The notes beneath the pieces are model-generated. The model was not told where the DNA came from. It ran no database searches and worked only from the letters and a program-made list of their open reading frames with translations. A stretch of 64,000 bases of DNA from Apricaphanius iberus (lineage: Eukaryota > Chordata > Actinopteri > Cyprinodontiformes > Aphaniidae): positions 2,542,001 to 2,606,000 of the forward strand of contig JAPXFQ010000804.1 in the NCBI GenBank assembly GCA_028564705.1, written 5' to 3'. Both the position numbers and the translations under genes were made by a program. Position 1 is the first letter of the stretch. Each line of letters opens with the position of its first letter. Shown piece after piece: positions 1 to 14,230 of this stretch.

Positions 1-3000
1 CCATCACTCCCACAACAATACTGTGTAATTTAGAAGGTATAAAAGAAGCTTTTCTTAAATTATAAAGAGAGCTAATGCTAGCATCAAGCTAGCGTCATTG
101 AATGTGTGAGGATTATGCCTTCTCCAAGACTAAAAACAGAAAAATAATCCAATACTGTTTTTATGATAGTACTGTTATGTCATCAGAGAGCTAAAATACC
201 AAGCACATGGTGCTAACATAAGCATAATGTCCGATGGTAAAGCTATCAAAGCAATGGCTAAGAGGAAATAAATGAATGTCTAGAATGAAGTTTGTTGTCA
301 TTTTAGTGTTGTTTGTAGTTTACTTCTTTGCTGTGTCTGTCATTTCCATAGTCAGAAGGAACTGACTTCTCAATTAGTTTTTCAGCAAATCCTTATTTAC
401 ACTGGCGGAGGTTACTGAAACTCTAGTCCTTTCCACAAACAATGAGTGTTGCCACAGTTAATTTGAAAAACTAATATGATTACTGACTACTGATTACTCC
501 TTTCAAAAGTAACTTAGTATCTTTACTGGTTACTTTATTTTAAAGTAACTAAGTTAGATTACACGTCACTTTATTAGTTACTTTCAGCAGCTGCCATTTG
601 CACTTCCCACTGCCTCAACTTAAAAACAATAGACTGTTTTGCCAATACTCACTTTATTGGGAGGATATTTCAACAGTAAGGCCAGAGATATACTTGCTTT
701 TTAACCTCCAATTTACACCAGCAACTATGAAATAACAAGCTGCGTCTTGGGGACATACTTGCTTGCTCACTGCACGTACTACTGAAGAGTTCCACTAGGG
801 GGCAGTTACAGAGTACAGAACTCAGAACGGACTCAGGTCAAAACAAACATGGCGACCGTAAAGGAGATAATCAGCTGTTTCGGATTACGAAAGAAAAAGA
901 CAGCAGGTCATATTAGGAGTAACACACTGCTAAGTAATGTGTTACTGGCATCACTGCAAACAAAAAATACTTTCTCAAAAGATGCAGGTAAACAATCATG
1001 AAAAATACAACTTCACCAGTACCAGCAGAGGTTCTGGTGCTGAGGGGTGGTCTAAAGAATTGCGTGGGTTTTAATATCTTTCCACCAACCAAACATATTA
1101 ACTGTTCCACTCTGCCTTCGGCATTCCTAAACTAGAAATACAAACTTACAGCGAGAAATAAAGATGGCAGATTCACTCAATTTTTAATCAGAAGTCTATG
1201 ACCTTGTTTAAAAGTCCCAGTGCAAGTACTGTGATGTAATAGTTCAAAAAGCGTAATAGATAATAGTGAAAACTAAAGGGCATACAAAGATGACCAAAAC
1301 AGCAGGCTACACAAAAATATCTCTTCAACACCTGGGGATAATAGTTTAGGCCTTTCTCCATTCCTACAGGCTCCAAATGCACAACACACTGGATGTAATG
1401 ACCTTTTACACCATAAACATATGTGTTTTCATCAAATGTAAGTGTAACAACATCATTTTTTATGTTTGTTTTCAAAGTTGTCGCTACATGGGGAAGATCG
1501 TGCTGCCGTTTACCGCACTATAGAACTTTTCACCAGAGGACCACTTCTCCGGTTGTAGTGCTGTACTTTTACAGCAGTACTACTTAATGATATAAACAAA
1601 CCCGCGGTTTTGAAACTTGAGCCAAAGTTTCCACCAAAAAAACCAAAGAAGAAGTTTATCAGAACAAACAAGGAAAAGGAACTGTTCCCATGCTGAAAGC
1701 TGCCAGAGCTTCACCACTGAAGAAAGCATAATAACCTCTGATTCATAGAGGGCAAACAAATGCACCCAGAGCTTTACGCTAAGCTGACCCAGCCTCTCAT
1801 CCCTAAAGAAGACGCTATCACATAAGCAAGGAAAAGAAACTGGGCTGCGAGAGCAGCTGCCAGAGCTTCTTCACTGGAGAAGGCTCGTTATGATGATTTA
1901 TTCCGGGGCGCTGTTCTGCACTCAGAATGTCGGGGGTAAGGAAAGTTGTAGTGTTATGTCAACGGAGCAGCAAGATGGGAAAAGACAGGTCAGAGAGTAT
2001 TTCCTTCCCCTCACTGCTGTGAAACATCTTTTCTGTCAAAGTGTTGCTCAGTTTAGCTCAAAGTAGAATTAGCTTCTAGAACCCAGACTTACAACTTTTC
2101 AGTTTTGTGTTATCAGCCAATTTGAGTGAGATGTTAGCAATACAGAAGGATGGATACAGACTTTGCCATTTTGCTGCAGGATTGGTAAGTAATAAATTCT
2201 TGCTCCAGTGTTATTTGGGTGTGATGATGTGATTCAGCCGCGGGAAAACAGTTTGATTGTTTACCAAATGACACGCTGTTTGATGTTGTTTCAACTGGCG
2301 AGCTTGTTAAACGACCAGTACACTTCTTCAGATGCGCTCCATAGAGATTTCTACATCCACTTTGGCTGTCCGCTCAGTCTTGCTAATAGCCAGCCAACAT
2401 GTGGCGATGCTAAGAGTCTAAAATTATTTGTCTATTTATGTATGTTAAGGCATGTTGGTTCACCTTATATTTTTATTAGAATTCGTAGTGAGTTACAGCT
2501 GTGTTAAAGTGCACATTATTCAGTTAAAGTGGTGTTCTCTGACTTAAATTAGTGCTAACTCATTAGCGGAAGCAGCTCTGTAGATCTTCTCATTATTTGT
2601 TCATGAAAATGTGATACAGTGCTGTGTTGTGCCAAGATGGTTATCCCTATGAGAAATTGTATCCCCCTGATGCGGAGCGTGCACTACTTACTAAAGCGGT
2701 CTCTGCTTTCCTCCACTTTTTGATGGTTTATCAACTGACATGCGGTTAGTTTGATGCTTTGTTGTTTTAGCTGGAGAGTTTGTAAAACCGTCAGTACATT
2801 CATTCATATGCACTCCGTATTTAGTTTTTTTAAAGTGACATTATGCTGCAAGACATGAGAGGGCAACAGAGGGGAAATTTCTGCAAAGTTATGGAGTGTG
2901 TCTTTAAGGGCTAATAAAGTTGAATCTTCATATGTTCCCTTTATGTTGAAAACTGAAATACATTAACTTTTTAAAGTTTTGAGTTTCATGTGTAGGAGAC

Positions 3001-3430
3001 GTTTAAATTAATTAGGGTTCTATCTGAGTCTTCAGTGTAGTCTATACATTCAGGATTGTCTATAAATTCACAATGCGATTTAGATCAAGGCAAGTTTAGA
3101 AGTTTGATAATGAACTTACTGTTTCCACTTTTGATGTGTTTTAGGATCTCTTCCCTGCTGGGACATCCAGTTGTTTGGTTAGAAGAAGTATATTACAAAG
3201 AGTCAAAGTGAAGCTTTCAAACTTAAGAAAACTTCACCAACGTCAAGCATGGTTGTGATTAGATCATGTTAAGGGTCTGTTTTGCTGATGGTGGTACTAA
3301 CACATTGACCAAAAAGGGTTGGAATAATGAAGACATATGGCCACCTCAAAGTTCTTTAATTTCACCTTAAATCAGCTAGATGGCATAAATTAGGATTTGC
3401 TTTGTTCTAGCATAATCTTGCTCGGCAAGA
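1..3430. other. Gene-free stretch with hAT-like end fragments
   Basis: I see no supportable exon here; open frames are under 100 codons and show no recognisable protein. Positions 470-610 alternate gttact and agtaac motifs, a pattern typical of the ends of fish hAT-type non-autonomous elements, and similar motifs recur in opposite orientation near 920-955. This suggests a degraded element of about 0.5 kb, but I could not define its termini. The rest is unassigned AT-rich DNA. Confidence 0.35.
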
Positions 3431-3439
3431 TGTATTCTC

Positions 3440-3910
3440 GTGAGATTTGGAATTTTCCAAACTCAGGGGAGTGCAGCTTGTACCGCTCCAATCAAAACCG
3501 TCCGACCTCCGACACATTTTTGACCGGGCCAATCATTTGTCAGTATTTTGCTTTGGTCCGGGAGTTCAGTCGTGACGATTGTATCAACTGCCCAGCTAAG
3601 ACAAACAAACATGGCCGCGCCGGTTGACGCTTGCGTAGAAGCAGCTATTGAATCGGTTGTAGAAGAATTGGATACTATTTCTTCGTTAAAAAGGGAGTCA
3701 AGGGAAGCACTTTGTGAAAAGTGAAACAAATATGGCTGCGACACTCATGTAGAAGCCGGTGCCAGGCGGGCGCTACCTTACGCGTCCACCAATCAGCTCA
3801 AAGTATTCTACCAGCTGGCCCTCCCTCTTTCAGACGGTTTCTGCTGGCGAGATTCCAGATCGAAATGTGTAGGCTCGACACTGGGCAGGGCTACACATAG
3901 ATCTGGCTGA
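3440..3910 (+). mobile_element. Non-autonomous element with 5' remnant of a RecQ-like helicase ORF
   Basis: A GC-richer island stands out from AT-rich surroundings. It contains a 37-codon ORF at 3611-3724 starting MAAPVDACVE and containing EELDTISSLKRESREAL, then a stop. The pattern resembles the lead-in of RecQ-like helicase ORFs carried by fish transposons, where an EEL..I.SLK.EQ..AL segment precedes the Walker A motif. Here the frame stops before any Walker A motif, so this would be an internal deletion derivative. The family match is from memory and the element ends are approximate. Confidence 0.4.
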
Positions 3911-6772
3911 TGCCAGCTTAGTTTCAGGAGAATTATCCCATAATAATGAAAAAGATAAAACAAGCTGCTGTTAAGGTTCTTACATTTCAAAGCCAGTTTA
4001 ATACATTCGACACATAAATTAATAAAAGATTAGTGCAATATATATATGTATGTATGTAGACTGATATCTAATCTTAATCAAGAAAACCATGCTGAGCATG
4101 AGTATCAAGCCAGTAAAAAATTAATCATTTTGAAGCCAGGTCAAAAGAAACTTGTATTTCTTTCTCGTTCTTGTCTAATTAAATAAAAAAAAGTTCAGGA
4201 AAGACGTATAAATCCACATTCAAAGCTGGAAATACAATTAGGCTGGCACAAGACTTAAGGCAGCACTAACAACTGAAGACTCCTCTGACATCTGTGTGCC
4301 AACGAGTCGTCCTTGCTCAGATAAGCTAATCAAATATTATCCTTGAACCCATCCAACTTAGTATTTTCCATTTTCTGTTTAACACCAAACATTTAAATGT
4401 AAATCTACCTGCAGCAAACAATAGAGGTTTCTGCTGTCAAAACAAATTTTTTACAGGCTTTTATTAAAGTCATGATAGGTTTTTTTTTAATGATTGGTGG
4501 GCATGAGTGTTAGTTGTGTATGTACTCTCCATATCAAATGAGTGAGTTCAGACAATTGCCTCCCACACCATATGCAGATTGAAGTGTTGCAGAGGATCGT
4601 GGGTGGATTAAAAAGCTCTGGCGTTATGTTTCTCTTTTGCTGTGGGTTTCCAGCCGGTTTTACCCGCTCAGACATGAGGGGATCTAAATCACTGCAGATG
4701 ATACAAGCGAATGAAGCATAGCAGATATAATACAAACCAATTAGGTGTGGACAACAGCAGATATTTTCCATGCTTGGGGTTTTTGCCGAAGTGGAAAAAT
4801 AGCTTCTATCAGTAAGTGCACATTTCAGAAATTGGATATTAAAGATTAAATTGAGAGAAAAGAGATCATGTTCTCCGTTTAGGTCTTGCACATTGTTCTG
4901 CACCAGCTAATATACATGGCAAATATAGTCATACCCTTTGAACGTTTTCACATTTGGTCACATTAGAACCAAAAAGCATTTTTATGCCATGAATCAATAC
5001 AAAGCAATATAACCTTGAGGTAAAGGACGAATATAAATCACTTTCCTTTTTTCTTCTCTGTGATGATAGAATAATAAGAGTACGCCTTTAGATATCATAC
5101 AAAGAAACATGTCAAAGCAGTAGTAATTGTAATCAGGGTAAAACTGTATTTTTTAACAGGCAGATGTTTGTTGCTGACCACTGCCCAGCTTTGCTGTAAG
5201 CGCGTTAGCTCTCAAGCCCTGCAAGCCGATTAAGACGAGTGGCTGGTTGAGTTAAGCTGAGCTCTGCGATGCGCACAGCTCACACAAAAACCCCAGCAAA
5301 TGTAAGAAACAGTGGAGAGAGATGGAGAATTCACAAAGAGAGGTGGGGGTTGTAGTACGGCAGGTGATGGGAGTGAAAATGGACTGGAAGCCCACTACCA
5401 TAAATCAAAAGGTATGTAATCATTAAAGGTGTATGACTGCAAGCTACAGAAACCAAACTCAGCTTGATGAGTCAACCAGGAGCTGGATTTTAGTTGTAGT
5501 TTTGTCCCTCTCCTATGCAGTGCATTTCATACAGATCTCAGGTGAGGGCTATATTGTTCCCATGCATTCTTGATGTCACTGCCGCGTTTTCACCTTTAAA
5601 TCTGTCAAATGAAATTCCCCTCAGTGCCACTAGGTAGAGGAAAGCTTCTGGTCTGGCAGTATGTCCATTGTGCTCACACTACCTTTGGACACTGTCTTTT
5701 TTTGATTTCTTTATATTATTTGTAGAGACTGAAACAAAGTGGGGCATCCACATTTGCCTTGTCTTATCGCTGCAACAAAGGCATGCTTACACCACTTTTT
5801 TTCTGTTCCTCTCCCTCTGCAAGCCAGTTTTTACAAGCACACACTTAGCATTAACAATTGGCAGCTCATTGGGGGAGCTTTAGTATTATTTTTCTGTCTC
5901 ACACATCAGTGCTGTTCCCATGTCTACTGGAAAAAATTTTTAAACTCAATTGGAAAACTCAGCAGCAGTCCTGGCACCCTTTGATAAAGCTCCATCAGAG
6001 CTACATTAGAGCCCAATCAGGCTGTTGTGCTTCATGCTTCGTAACAGTTTGATCAATCATACATCAGAAAAACCTTTGAAAAGATTTAAGGCATAAACTC
6101 GATGCTGCCCATAACTAGAGTCCAGACAGCCATGGTGAGGTTAAATGGAAACCTATTAAATGCTGAGGTCTCCAGACAGCTCTCAGAGATATATGTCGCA
6201 AAAACAAACTGCAGTCATGTCATGAATTATTACATCTGCAGCCCGCAGATGCTTTAGGCTGCATCAGCCTTGAGATCACGATGATGAGTTGTTACAATTT
6301 GCTGTTCCATCACAAATCACATAACTAATCACCAGCATCCAGAGCCTGAAGGTCACAGGGATGATTTGAATCAATAAACAAGACATATGAAAACATGCAA
6401 AATAAAGGGAAAATTTTTATAAATTTCCAAACTCAGCATGTTTTTTTATTAATAACTGCAGCCAGACAAACTGCAGTTAGTCTGGCTGCAGCCAGCAGTG
6501 CAAATACTGATAAAATCTCAAACAACTCTGGTTTAAATTCTTACAATAGGATGACAATTTCTGCTACTCCTGGTGCCAGCCAAGTGCCCTCGTAAGAAAT
6601 GGGATGCTCAGTATTTATACTGTGCTTTGAAACCCCAGCTATTCATCTTCTCTACCTCAAAGAGCTCAGGGCAACACAAAGTAGATAAATTATGATAATC
6701 GAAACAACAGTAGACCTTGAATCACAGACAACTTCACCCTGGATTGGCCTCCACATCTTTGACATGTAATTA

Positions 6773-6774
<2 letters not shown>
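3911..6774. other. Gene-free stretch with Tc1-type repeat fragment
   Basis: No exon is supportable. Positions about 4920-5165 contain a phrase (catacccttTGAACgttttcacatttgg) of the kind that opens a very common degenerate fish Tc1/mariner repeat; related phrases occur at 36.93, 60.87 and 63.49 kb. The remaining sequence is unassigned. Confidence 0.35.

Positions 6775-6870
<96 letters not shown>
6775..6870. repeat. (TAA)n microsatellite
   Basis: About 96 bp of TAA trinucleotide repeat, broken once by a single C (taacaataa near 6816). It generates artificial poly-Leu and poly-Ile open frames on the minus strand that are not genes. Confidence 0.97.
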
Positions 6871-6871
<1 letters not shown>

Positions 6872-8075
6872 CATTGCTTTGCATGCATTCCTATATAATG
6901 CACAATAATTAATTCTTATATTATGCCATAAATCAAAACAAAAGACATATTTGTTCAAATGAGACAGTTTTAAAACATTTCACATATATAAATCTAACAA
7001 GTGTGTTTTGCATTTGTATTTAATCCCAGAATCTTTACTTATTCCATTCAACATTTTCTGTAACTACCACAGCAAGTCTGTAGGGTCATGTCTCTGACAG
7101 GTATAGACATTTAGAAACTTGCCTTTGTTTTTACCAGTGATTCCTAATTGGTTGTAGGTTTGGACTTTGACCAGGCCCTTCTGACAAATTAATCTGTTTT
7201 GATCCATACCATCTAAAGGTAGCTATGGCTGTACAATGGATAACTGTACTGCTAAAAGTGGAGCCAGTCTCATGTGCTTTACAGCCTCTGAAATGTTTTC
7301 TTCTTCTGTATTTAGCTCCACCATCTTCACATAGACTCTGATTAAAAGCATGCCCAAAACATGATGGTTTCAAACAAGCTAAAGGTCGAGTAATGCTGTT
7401 GCATGCATATGCCGATATGTGATGATAAGCTAATTAATACTAATTTGTGGTATTTTACATCCTGTAAAGTTCATGCTAGGAATAACCCGAGTCCTCATTC
7501 TTTCCGTGCAGAACTTGTGTTCACTATTGCTTTTCAAATATTTAAAATAATTGTTTATTTCCCTAATAGAGAGAGCAGGGTTAGGGAGGGTCTGCACAGG
7601 TGAAAAGATAATATAAGTGGCAATGAAATAAAACTATGTATGGCATAACATGGATCTGAGGTTAATTTACACAGTTATTTCACTGTTACCGTGATTCTAT
7701 TTTAAAATTTCGCTTTCCTCAGTTTGCTTTATCTTTAATCCCAAAAGAATAAAGAGCAGCACTATGTTATTGTCCCACTGAGGAGAAATTTAGAAACATA
7801 AGGCCAGAGGCCAGCAGAAGGGGACATTATCCAGGGTCTTCATAAGTAAGGAGGGATTAGAACTTGCTAAGCAAAAATTAATTATTTGCCGGGAGGCACG
7901 AGGCAGGAATCAGGACAGGGATTTTAGAGATATCACAGATATTTTAGAATTACTCTCATTCAGACTCTAAAACATTGTTGTCCAAATTTTAAGAGAAATG
8001 CCACCAGGATCCGGCATCCTGAGCTTTTGCTTTTTTTGCGTTCTTGAAGCAGCTTTTCCATTCTAGTCTGACTTC

Positions 8076-8264
8076 TAACCCCTAAATTCCACTACATAAG
8101 CTCCACCACGCACGCCGCAGCAAACCAATCCCATTTCATTGAAAAACAGCATTTCCACTACCGCCGCCGAGCGGTGCAGTGGGCCGGCCGCTGTTTCGCC
8201 CTCCGGCAGTGAACTGCTGCGGCATGTGTGGCAGAGCGGAGCACGTAGTGGAATTTAGGGGTTA
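8076..8264. mobile_element. 189-bp MITE with 20-bp perfect terminal inverted repeats
   Basis: Positions 8076-8095 (taacccctaaattccactac) are exactly repeated in inverted orientation at 8245-8264. Homology continues inward with some mismatches (ccgcagca on both arms), so the arms are about 50 bp. The centre is GC-rich (gccggccg) within AT-rich DNA. There is no coding capacity. Flanks cttc and cttt are only a weak target-duplication candidate. I cannot assign a superfamily. Confidence 0.85.
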
Positions 8265-11200
8265 CTTTAACAAGGCAGTTTCCTCCACACACCTGCTGCT
8301 CTCTGGATGGTTTTATCCTTAAACTAGAGAGGTGGTTGTGCATCCCAATCTAAGTAGATACGAACCAACTCACCTGACACCAACAACAAACTAACATTCA
8401 TAGTTACAACGATCTAATTTTGACCCATTTCCTACGCTCAGATCTTCAGTGAGTCACCTTCTGCACATTCACTATGTTGCTGCAAAGATATTAACTGCTT
8501 GCCATTTTTAACAAGTACAGTACAGTTGGAATACCGCAGTGTGGATTTTCAGATATATTCGGTTGCTTAAAAGATCTTCTTTGAAAGTAACATCTGCATT
8601 CAAAAACATCTTAAAGGTATGGTGGAGGATATTTTTCTTCCGGGTTGATCATATAAACTATTGGTCCTCCTAATTATCAGTCATGCATGTTTTGGATTGT
8701 GGTATATATTTGCTAATGCATGTTTTGTTTTGGATTGTGGTGGCAAATGGCTGGGACTGATGGACAATTTTGATGCTGATTGGTATTAGCTGGCAGTCAG
8801 CTCCTCCCTGCCTGGCTAGAACACAATTAGTCTAAGAGTGTGCACTGTAGCAAACACTAGTGCATATAAGCCCCTCATGGAAAGCAACAGTGTGTTCTTT
8901 TTCTGACTCTGCTAACCACACGCTAAGATAAGAGGAAGGATTTTGGGTAACAGGAGCCAGAACAAATACATGCAGCAACATATGAGCAGTGGAGGATCGG
9001 ACAACGAGGACAGGTGCAATCTCTAAACAATCGGGCTGAGGAAAGACTGGAACCACCGCCTACTAACAGATGAGGGAAAGGGACGACTTCATCCGAAGAA
9101 TTATGAATGAGTGGGCTGCTCATTGTCTTACCGCTTGTCGATATTTTTGGTAGTGGCAGGACGGCAGCAGTAGTGGAGACGTCGAGCAGGCGGTGTCCCC
9201 ACCAGAACATCGTGAGTGGACCCTCCTTCCTCCTTGATAGCTGAGCTCTCCCACAAAACAAAGTCCTCACCTTTTTAAAGATTAACAAATTTTCTGCAGA
9301 CTCTCTTGGGAGAAACAAAACTGGCTGGAATCCGCTGACTGTTAATAAAAGGAACTCTTGAGTCTGAGTAGAAGTGGACCTCCATTCTTGTTGCAGTGGA
9401 ACTTTGAGCTGGTATAAATAAAGGATCCAGGGACCCTGTGGGTGTGCCACATGCTCACATGTTAATCCGTAGCTCTATGCCATCATTCATTCTGCCTCAC
9501 ATTTCTCTCCAGGTTATTTGAAAATGGCTGTGCGTCGCAAAAGAGAGTCTTTGAGGTGTATGAGAATAAGAAAAAGGGCTCAGAAGATATTCTTTCCAAT
9601 GATGGCATGTGCTGAGACACAGGTCGGGCTCCCCACTAATTCCTCTGTTTTTTAAATTGGTGAGGGCAGTTATTTTCTTGAAATTCGGAAAAATCCTCCG
9701 CTATACATTTAACATATATAAAACCACGCCCTGAGTTTAGTATATGCAGCATAATGTTGGGTCTACAGATGCAATTATTTGGCTAAGAATGGTTATGAAT
9801 GATTTCTTATTAGAAATTAGATTAATAATTAATTTAAAAAAATTATATATACAGGGCACCACCTGATATACAATAATTATATTAATAGCCAAATATTTCA
9901 GTTTTCGTTTAATATCTACCTGGTTAAGGCTGAGTCAATAAACACAAAGTGAAAGGTGAGCTCTAGACGTTCATTAAACAGCAATTACTACAGGTGTGTG
10001 GAATAAATGAGAAACACAGATTTTCCAAAATACAAGAATTTGTTTTACAAAAGAGGAATAACAAGACAAACATTTGATTTAACCAAACTAGTAACACAAA
10101 CTAATTAGAAGAAATTAATAACAGCAAAAATAAAGAACACAGTGAATGGATAAATATGTAAAAATTTGAAACCATAAATTCTGATGTCAAAGTTCTATAG
10201 GAATCTGGATGCTGAAAGGACCAAGGCTTATATTGCAATGCTGGAATGAAAGCTAAATGTTTTTACTAATTTGATCAATTAATCCAATTCCAGTATTTTG
10301 ATGCATTAAGGCAGGTTCAAACACAGCTCTCCATTTTGAACACCGTCAATAACAATCTTTGGTTATGAAATGCAGGCCTAAAGAGGCCTCTGCCCAGAGA
10401 GACCTTATTGAATGATTACGTTCTCCAGGTTTCTTTGCAGATGATGAGGGGGGCTCAAAAGACATTAACCAGCAGGCTAAAAATAGGCCAATATGGACTA
10501 GGAGACTCACGTTTGTTCACTGGCTGGTAGCGCAGGAAGCTTTGACTGGGACGTCGGCTTCATCCTCTCTGGCTTGGCTACACAGTGATTGGGTCCAACT
10601 TTCACTGATACAGTACCTTTGGGCTCTTTTCCAGCATGGTATTCACCTCTTATCGACTGTGTGGCAGCGACTGAATGTAGCTTCTGGCTGGTTCAAGTCC
10701 TACTGCATGCGGGATCGGCTTCCTTTCCCTCTCACCACAGCATCTGTAAGTCAGGGAAGGTTTCGGCAAGCTTTAAGAGTAAAACAATGGGTTTGTTTAA
10801 TTAGTGTTTGCGATTCACCAGATGTCTGCTGTCTTTGTGTCCCTTGGACTGAGTTTCTCCAAGAAGCTTGTGTGCTTTTCCCTTCGCCAGCCATGGTAAA
10901 AGTTTCTACACTCAGACTACGGCCATATGCTTTTAAATGTAAGTGCATATAAAGGAGAAATCATGTTACTCTGCAGAGAAAATGTTTTCGTGTCTGATCT
11001 GAGTTACGGATGTTGGGCCGTACCCCAGAAAGCAGCAAAGATCCAGAGGTATGTATCCCAGTTTCCAGAAACTTGGGAACAAAAGTGAGAGACTGAAGTT
11101 GTCCAGTGACTGTCATGACCAGAGGACACAACTTGCAAGCACTTAAATAATAGTTCAAGTTTATTCTCAATGAAGGAACCACAATTCCTTACAGATGTAT

Positions 11201-14200
11201 GCAATATCTTTAGAAACTATTCTGACCAATTGCAACTGACGTACTTAACTGTGTAATGATGCTTAACATAACTCTGTACACTGTACTGTAAACAAATCTT
11301 TAAAAAAATACAATACTACGCTGTCAGACTGGGACAATAATTCAGGCCGGGAATTTGGTACCATTCCAGGCTACAACCAAATTAATGCAAAACGCCTAGA
11401 GTGATTTAGGTTTGTTTAAAATTGTAAAATGATAAAGCAAAGGCTGCCCATGTGCCCACACAGAGTTTTTTCCGGTTTCTTTCCTCAACAAAATATATAT
11501 TTTCTGCTGAAATAACCTATACTCAAATTGTATTCTTTTAGTTCATCCACATCTATACTGGTAAATGTAAAGCCAGCACGTATAACAAACTGACCCTGGG
11601 TTACCTATTGAAATAAGGACAAAATGGATTTTGGAGTGAGAATGAGAGTAATTCTGAAGTATCAGCCTGCCTGGATTCTCCCACCATTTAATCTTTTTAT
11701 TTCACGTAGTTCTCTCCCTACCTGATTCATCATCTCTGATGATGCCCATCTCATCTCCTCCATGGCTCAGATTTTTCTATTGTGAAAATAAAGATATAAA
11801 AAGGAGAAAAACTAAATTTTACCATAGAATAAGGATGATTAGCAGTGACATTACTGTGATAATTTGCTCAAGACCCTTTGTGCCAAATGTATTTTCTCTT
11901 ATAGGATTATATTCTATTTTCACCTGACCAGACCCCCCTTGGCCCTGCCTACTGCTGTCTTTTTTTTATATGTAAATATTTCTTTCAAATATGTGGACAG
12001 CAATAGTGAGCATATGAATGAAAGATGGTTGGGATTATTCCCATTTTGAACTGACTAGTAAGGGATGTAAAACTAGCTTAACATGATACATTGACATGTA
12101 TTAACTGGTCATCATTTAGCTACATTATCTGCATGCAACAACATAATTCAACTTAAAGCTTGTGTGAAGAAAACCGTCAAAAGTTTTTTTGCTGGATCTG
12201 GATCGTTTGTTGAACATGCTGCGCTGTACCTGTCTGTGATTAACTGCTGCCTGCTAACTTGTGTACTCTTGAGGTATGTTTAAAGACAGGTTAAAAAAAT
12301 AAGTTATAATTATAAGCTACATTATATTAATGGATTAAACTGCTGAAAAAAAGTGCAGGGGACAGAGGGCACTGACAAAGGAAGTGCCAGAGATATGTCC
12401 CACAAGACCCTGCGTCTGTTATGCCAATGTCCAGTAGTGTTTATTTAAAAATCAAGCACCACCCAAACTTGACCATTTGCAGTCAGACGGCAAGCCAGTT
12501 AAGCGGCAAGGCCACCGAGAAATGTCCCGCCTTTCCCGATGCTCTATCCGCGACTGCTGTCAAGGATGAACTGCCTTCACTGCAGAGATTTTCTGAAATT
12601 TACATTGATCAGAAAGACGCATCATGGTACTGACTTGCACATACGCTCCTTCTTATTTGTGGTTTTTCACCATCTTTAAATTACAGGGTTCATAAAACAT
12701 TCATTTTTGCCTGTGTTCTGGTTTTCAGGTATGTTGCAGACATTGTTTTCTGATTCTTTTCTGCATAAATTCTGTAAAATCAGTAAAGTTAGACTTGGAA
12801 AGGTCGATGTATGTATGTATGTAAGCATCTTATTCTAGAAAAATTGCTAAAATATGAATGTCATCAATTGACATTTAAAGGTTGGTCACAGAGGATGAGC
12901 AAGCACTAAATCATTACACAGATGACCCAATCTGCCCTACATGCACAGCCCACTCATTGATTCATTACTAGAGAATGAGAGAAAAACTTTGTTTTCTCCC
13001 TAGTTATAGACAGTGAACAGGAACTAAAATGCAATTGTAAGATATTTATGTAAAAGGAAAAATGTCCTATTTGAGAGCCAGAACACGTGCTAATCTTGAA
13101 AATATAAAATGATAAACAAATTAAACTTCCTCATTAGCATTTCTAAATCACATACCTGATTTTATAACAATCCTTTAGGACATGAAATAAAACATTTGAG
13201 TTTTGTCATTCTAAAACAGGCAATATGAGGGGAGGGTAACATGTCTTCTTTAACTGCAAATTGGAATTGCCATTTGCTTCAAATAAAACTGTAGCTTATA
13301 TTTCAAAATGGCTTTTCTAACAGGACTACTTTGAACAGCTATGGACCCACTTATTGGCAGCACATTAAATGACTGAATGAGACTAACCTATCTTTATCCC
13401 GCATGTGTGAGATTAGTTAAGGTAAACAGGTCAAGAGGATGGGATTCTCCGCATAATCAATTTCTCTTAAACATTAGTTACACTTGTTTTCCCACAATTA
13501 TGAAAAAATAGACAACTGAAACTCAAGGCAGAGACACAAGGACATAGCACAATTCAGACAGCAGTTAGCTCTAGCAGTGAGTCAGCAGCCAGACCATTTA
13601 AGTGACAATGTGTTGAACCTTTTAATAGTCACGTGTTTTCAGCCAGTACAAAATGTCAGTTGACATTGGATCATTTTATTGAATAAATGAATAATATTTT
13701 CTCCAAAATCATCCTTCACATGTTTACCGACAAAAATTAGTTTTACCATTTTTTCTCACTGTCTGAGCCAAATGCATGGCAGATTTTAACTCAGAATTTT
13801 AACTTAACTTCCAAATACCTAATTGTATACTTTTAATGTAAAAGAGCCCTCTAGAGCCCAATATTCTTGGATTTGAGGTGTTTCAAAGATAATGTCCCCA
13901 GAATAGGGGTGGAGCCAAACCCAAATACAGTCTTCGGAAAGGCACAAACAACAGGTTTTGTACCAATATTTAATACTAACAAATACTTTAATATATTTGT
14001 ATTTATGACTAAGAAAGTTTCTAGTGTGACACCACCCTTGAGATGAGTCACATAGGGTCACCCAAGTGACTGAATTCTGGCACGAGTACATGCATGCTGG
14101 TCAGAAATAAAATAGAAATCATGTCAAACTAAAGTCAAAATCATTTGCCAACAGAAGTCACAGAACGTGCCTTGGTCTCCTAGTTTTTGAATGAAGACAA

Positions 14201-14230
14201 CATTTCACCAGAATTGCACCTCGCTATTTA
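8265..14230. other. Gene-free stretch; possible LTR-like segment at 8.68-9.46 kb
   Basis: No exon can be supported. A stretch at about 8680-9460 has a doubled short motif (gcatgttttg...ggattgtgg at 8685 and 8718), a TATA-like catataag at 8862 and an AATAAA-like motif at 9413, which could be an old LTR, but I see no paired LTR, primer-binding site or protein. Open frames of 136 and 175 codons at 10542-10952 and 8923-9450 look random in composition. The remainder is unassigned. Confidence 0.25.
9790..9880 (+). repeat. Dispersed repeat copy A (inverse copy near 16.55 kb)
   Basis: The segment ending in acagggcaccacctgatat (9854-9872) recurs in inverted orientation at 16520-16540, with further weaker similarity outward on the far side (gattaataatt). 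Similarity stops sharply after gatat on one side in both copies, which marks a true element end. Confidence 0.65.

Noticed and set aside
6652..6958. Minus-strand ORFs with poly-Leu and poly-Ile runs
   Set aside because: They are translations of the (TAA)n microsatellite in different frames.
8923..9450. 175-codon minus-strand ORF
   Set aside because: No recognisable domain, low-complexity random composition, no splice context, and overlaps a possible LTR-like segment.
8682..9460. Solo LTR of a retroelement
   Set aside because: TATA-like and AATAAA-like motifs are present, but no paired copy, clear TG...CA ends or primer-binding site could be shown.
10542..10952. 136-codon plus-strand ORF
   Set aside because: Composition looks random; no family signature or splice support.
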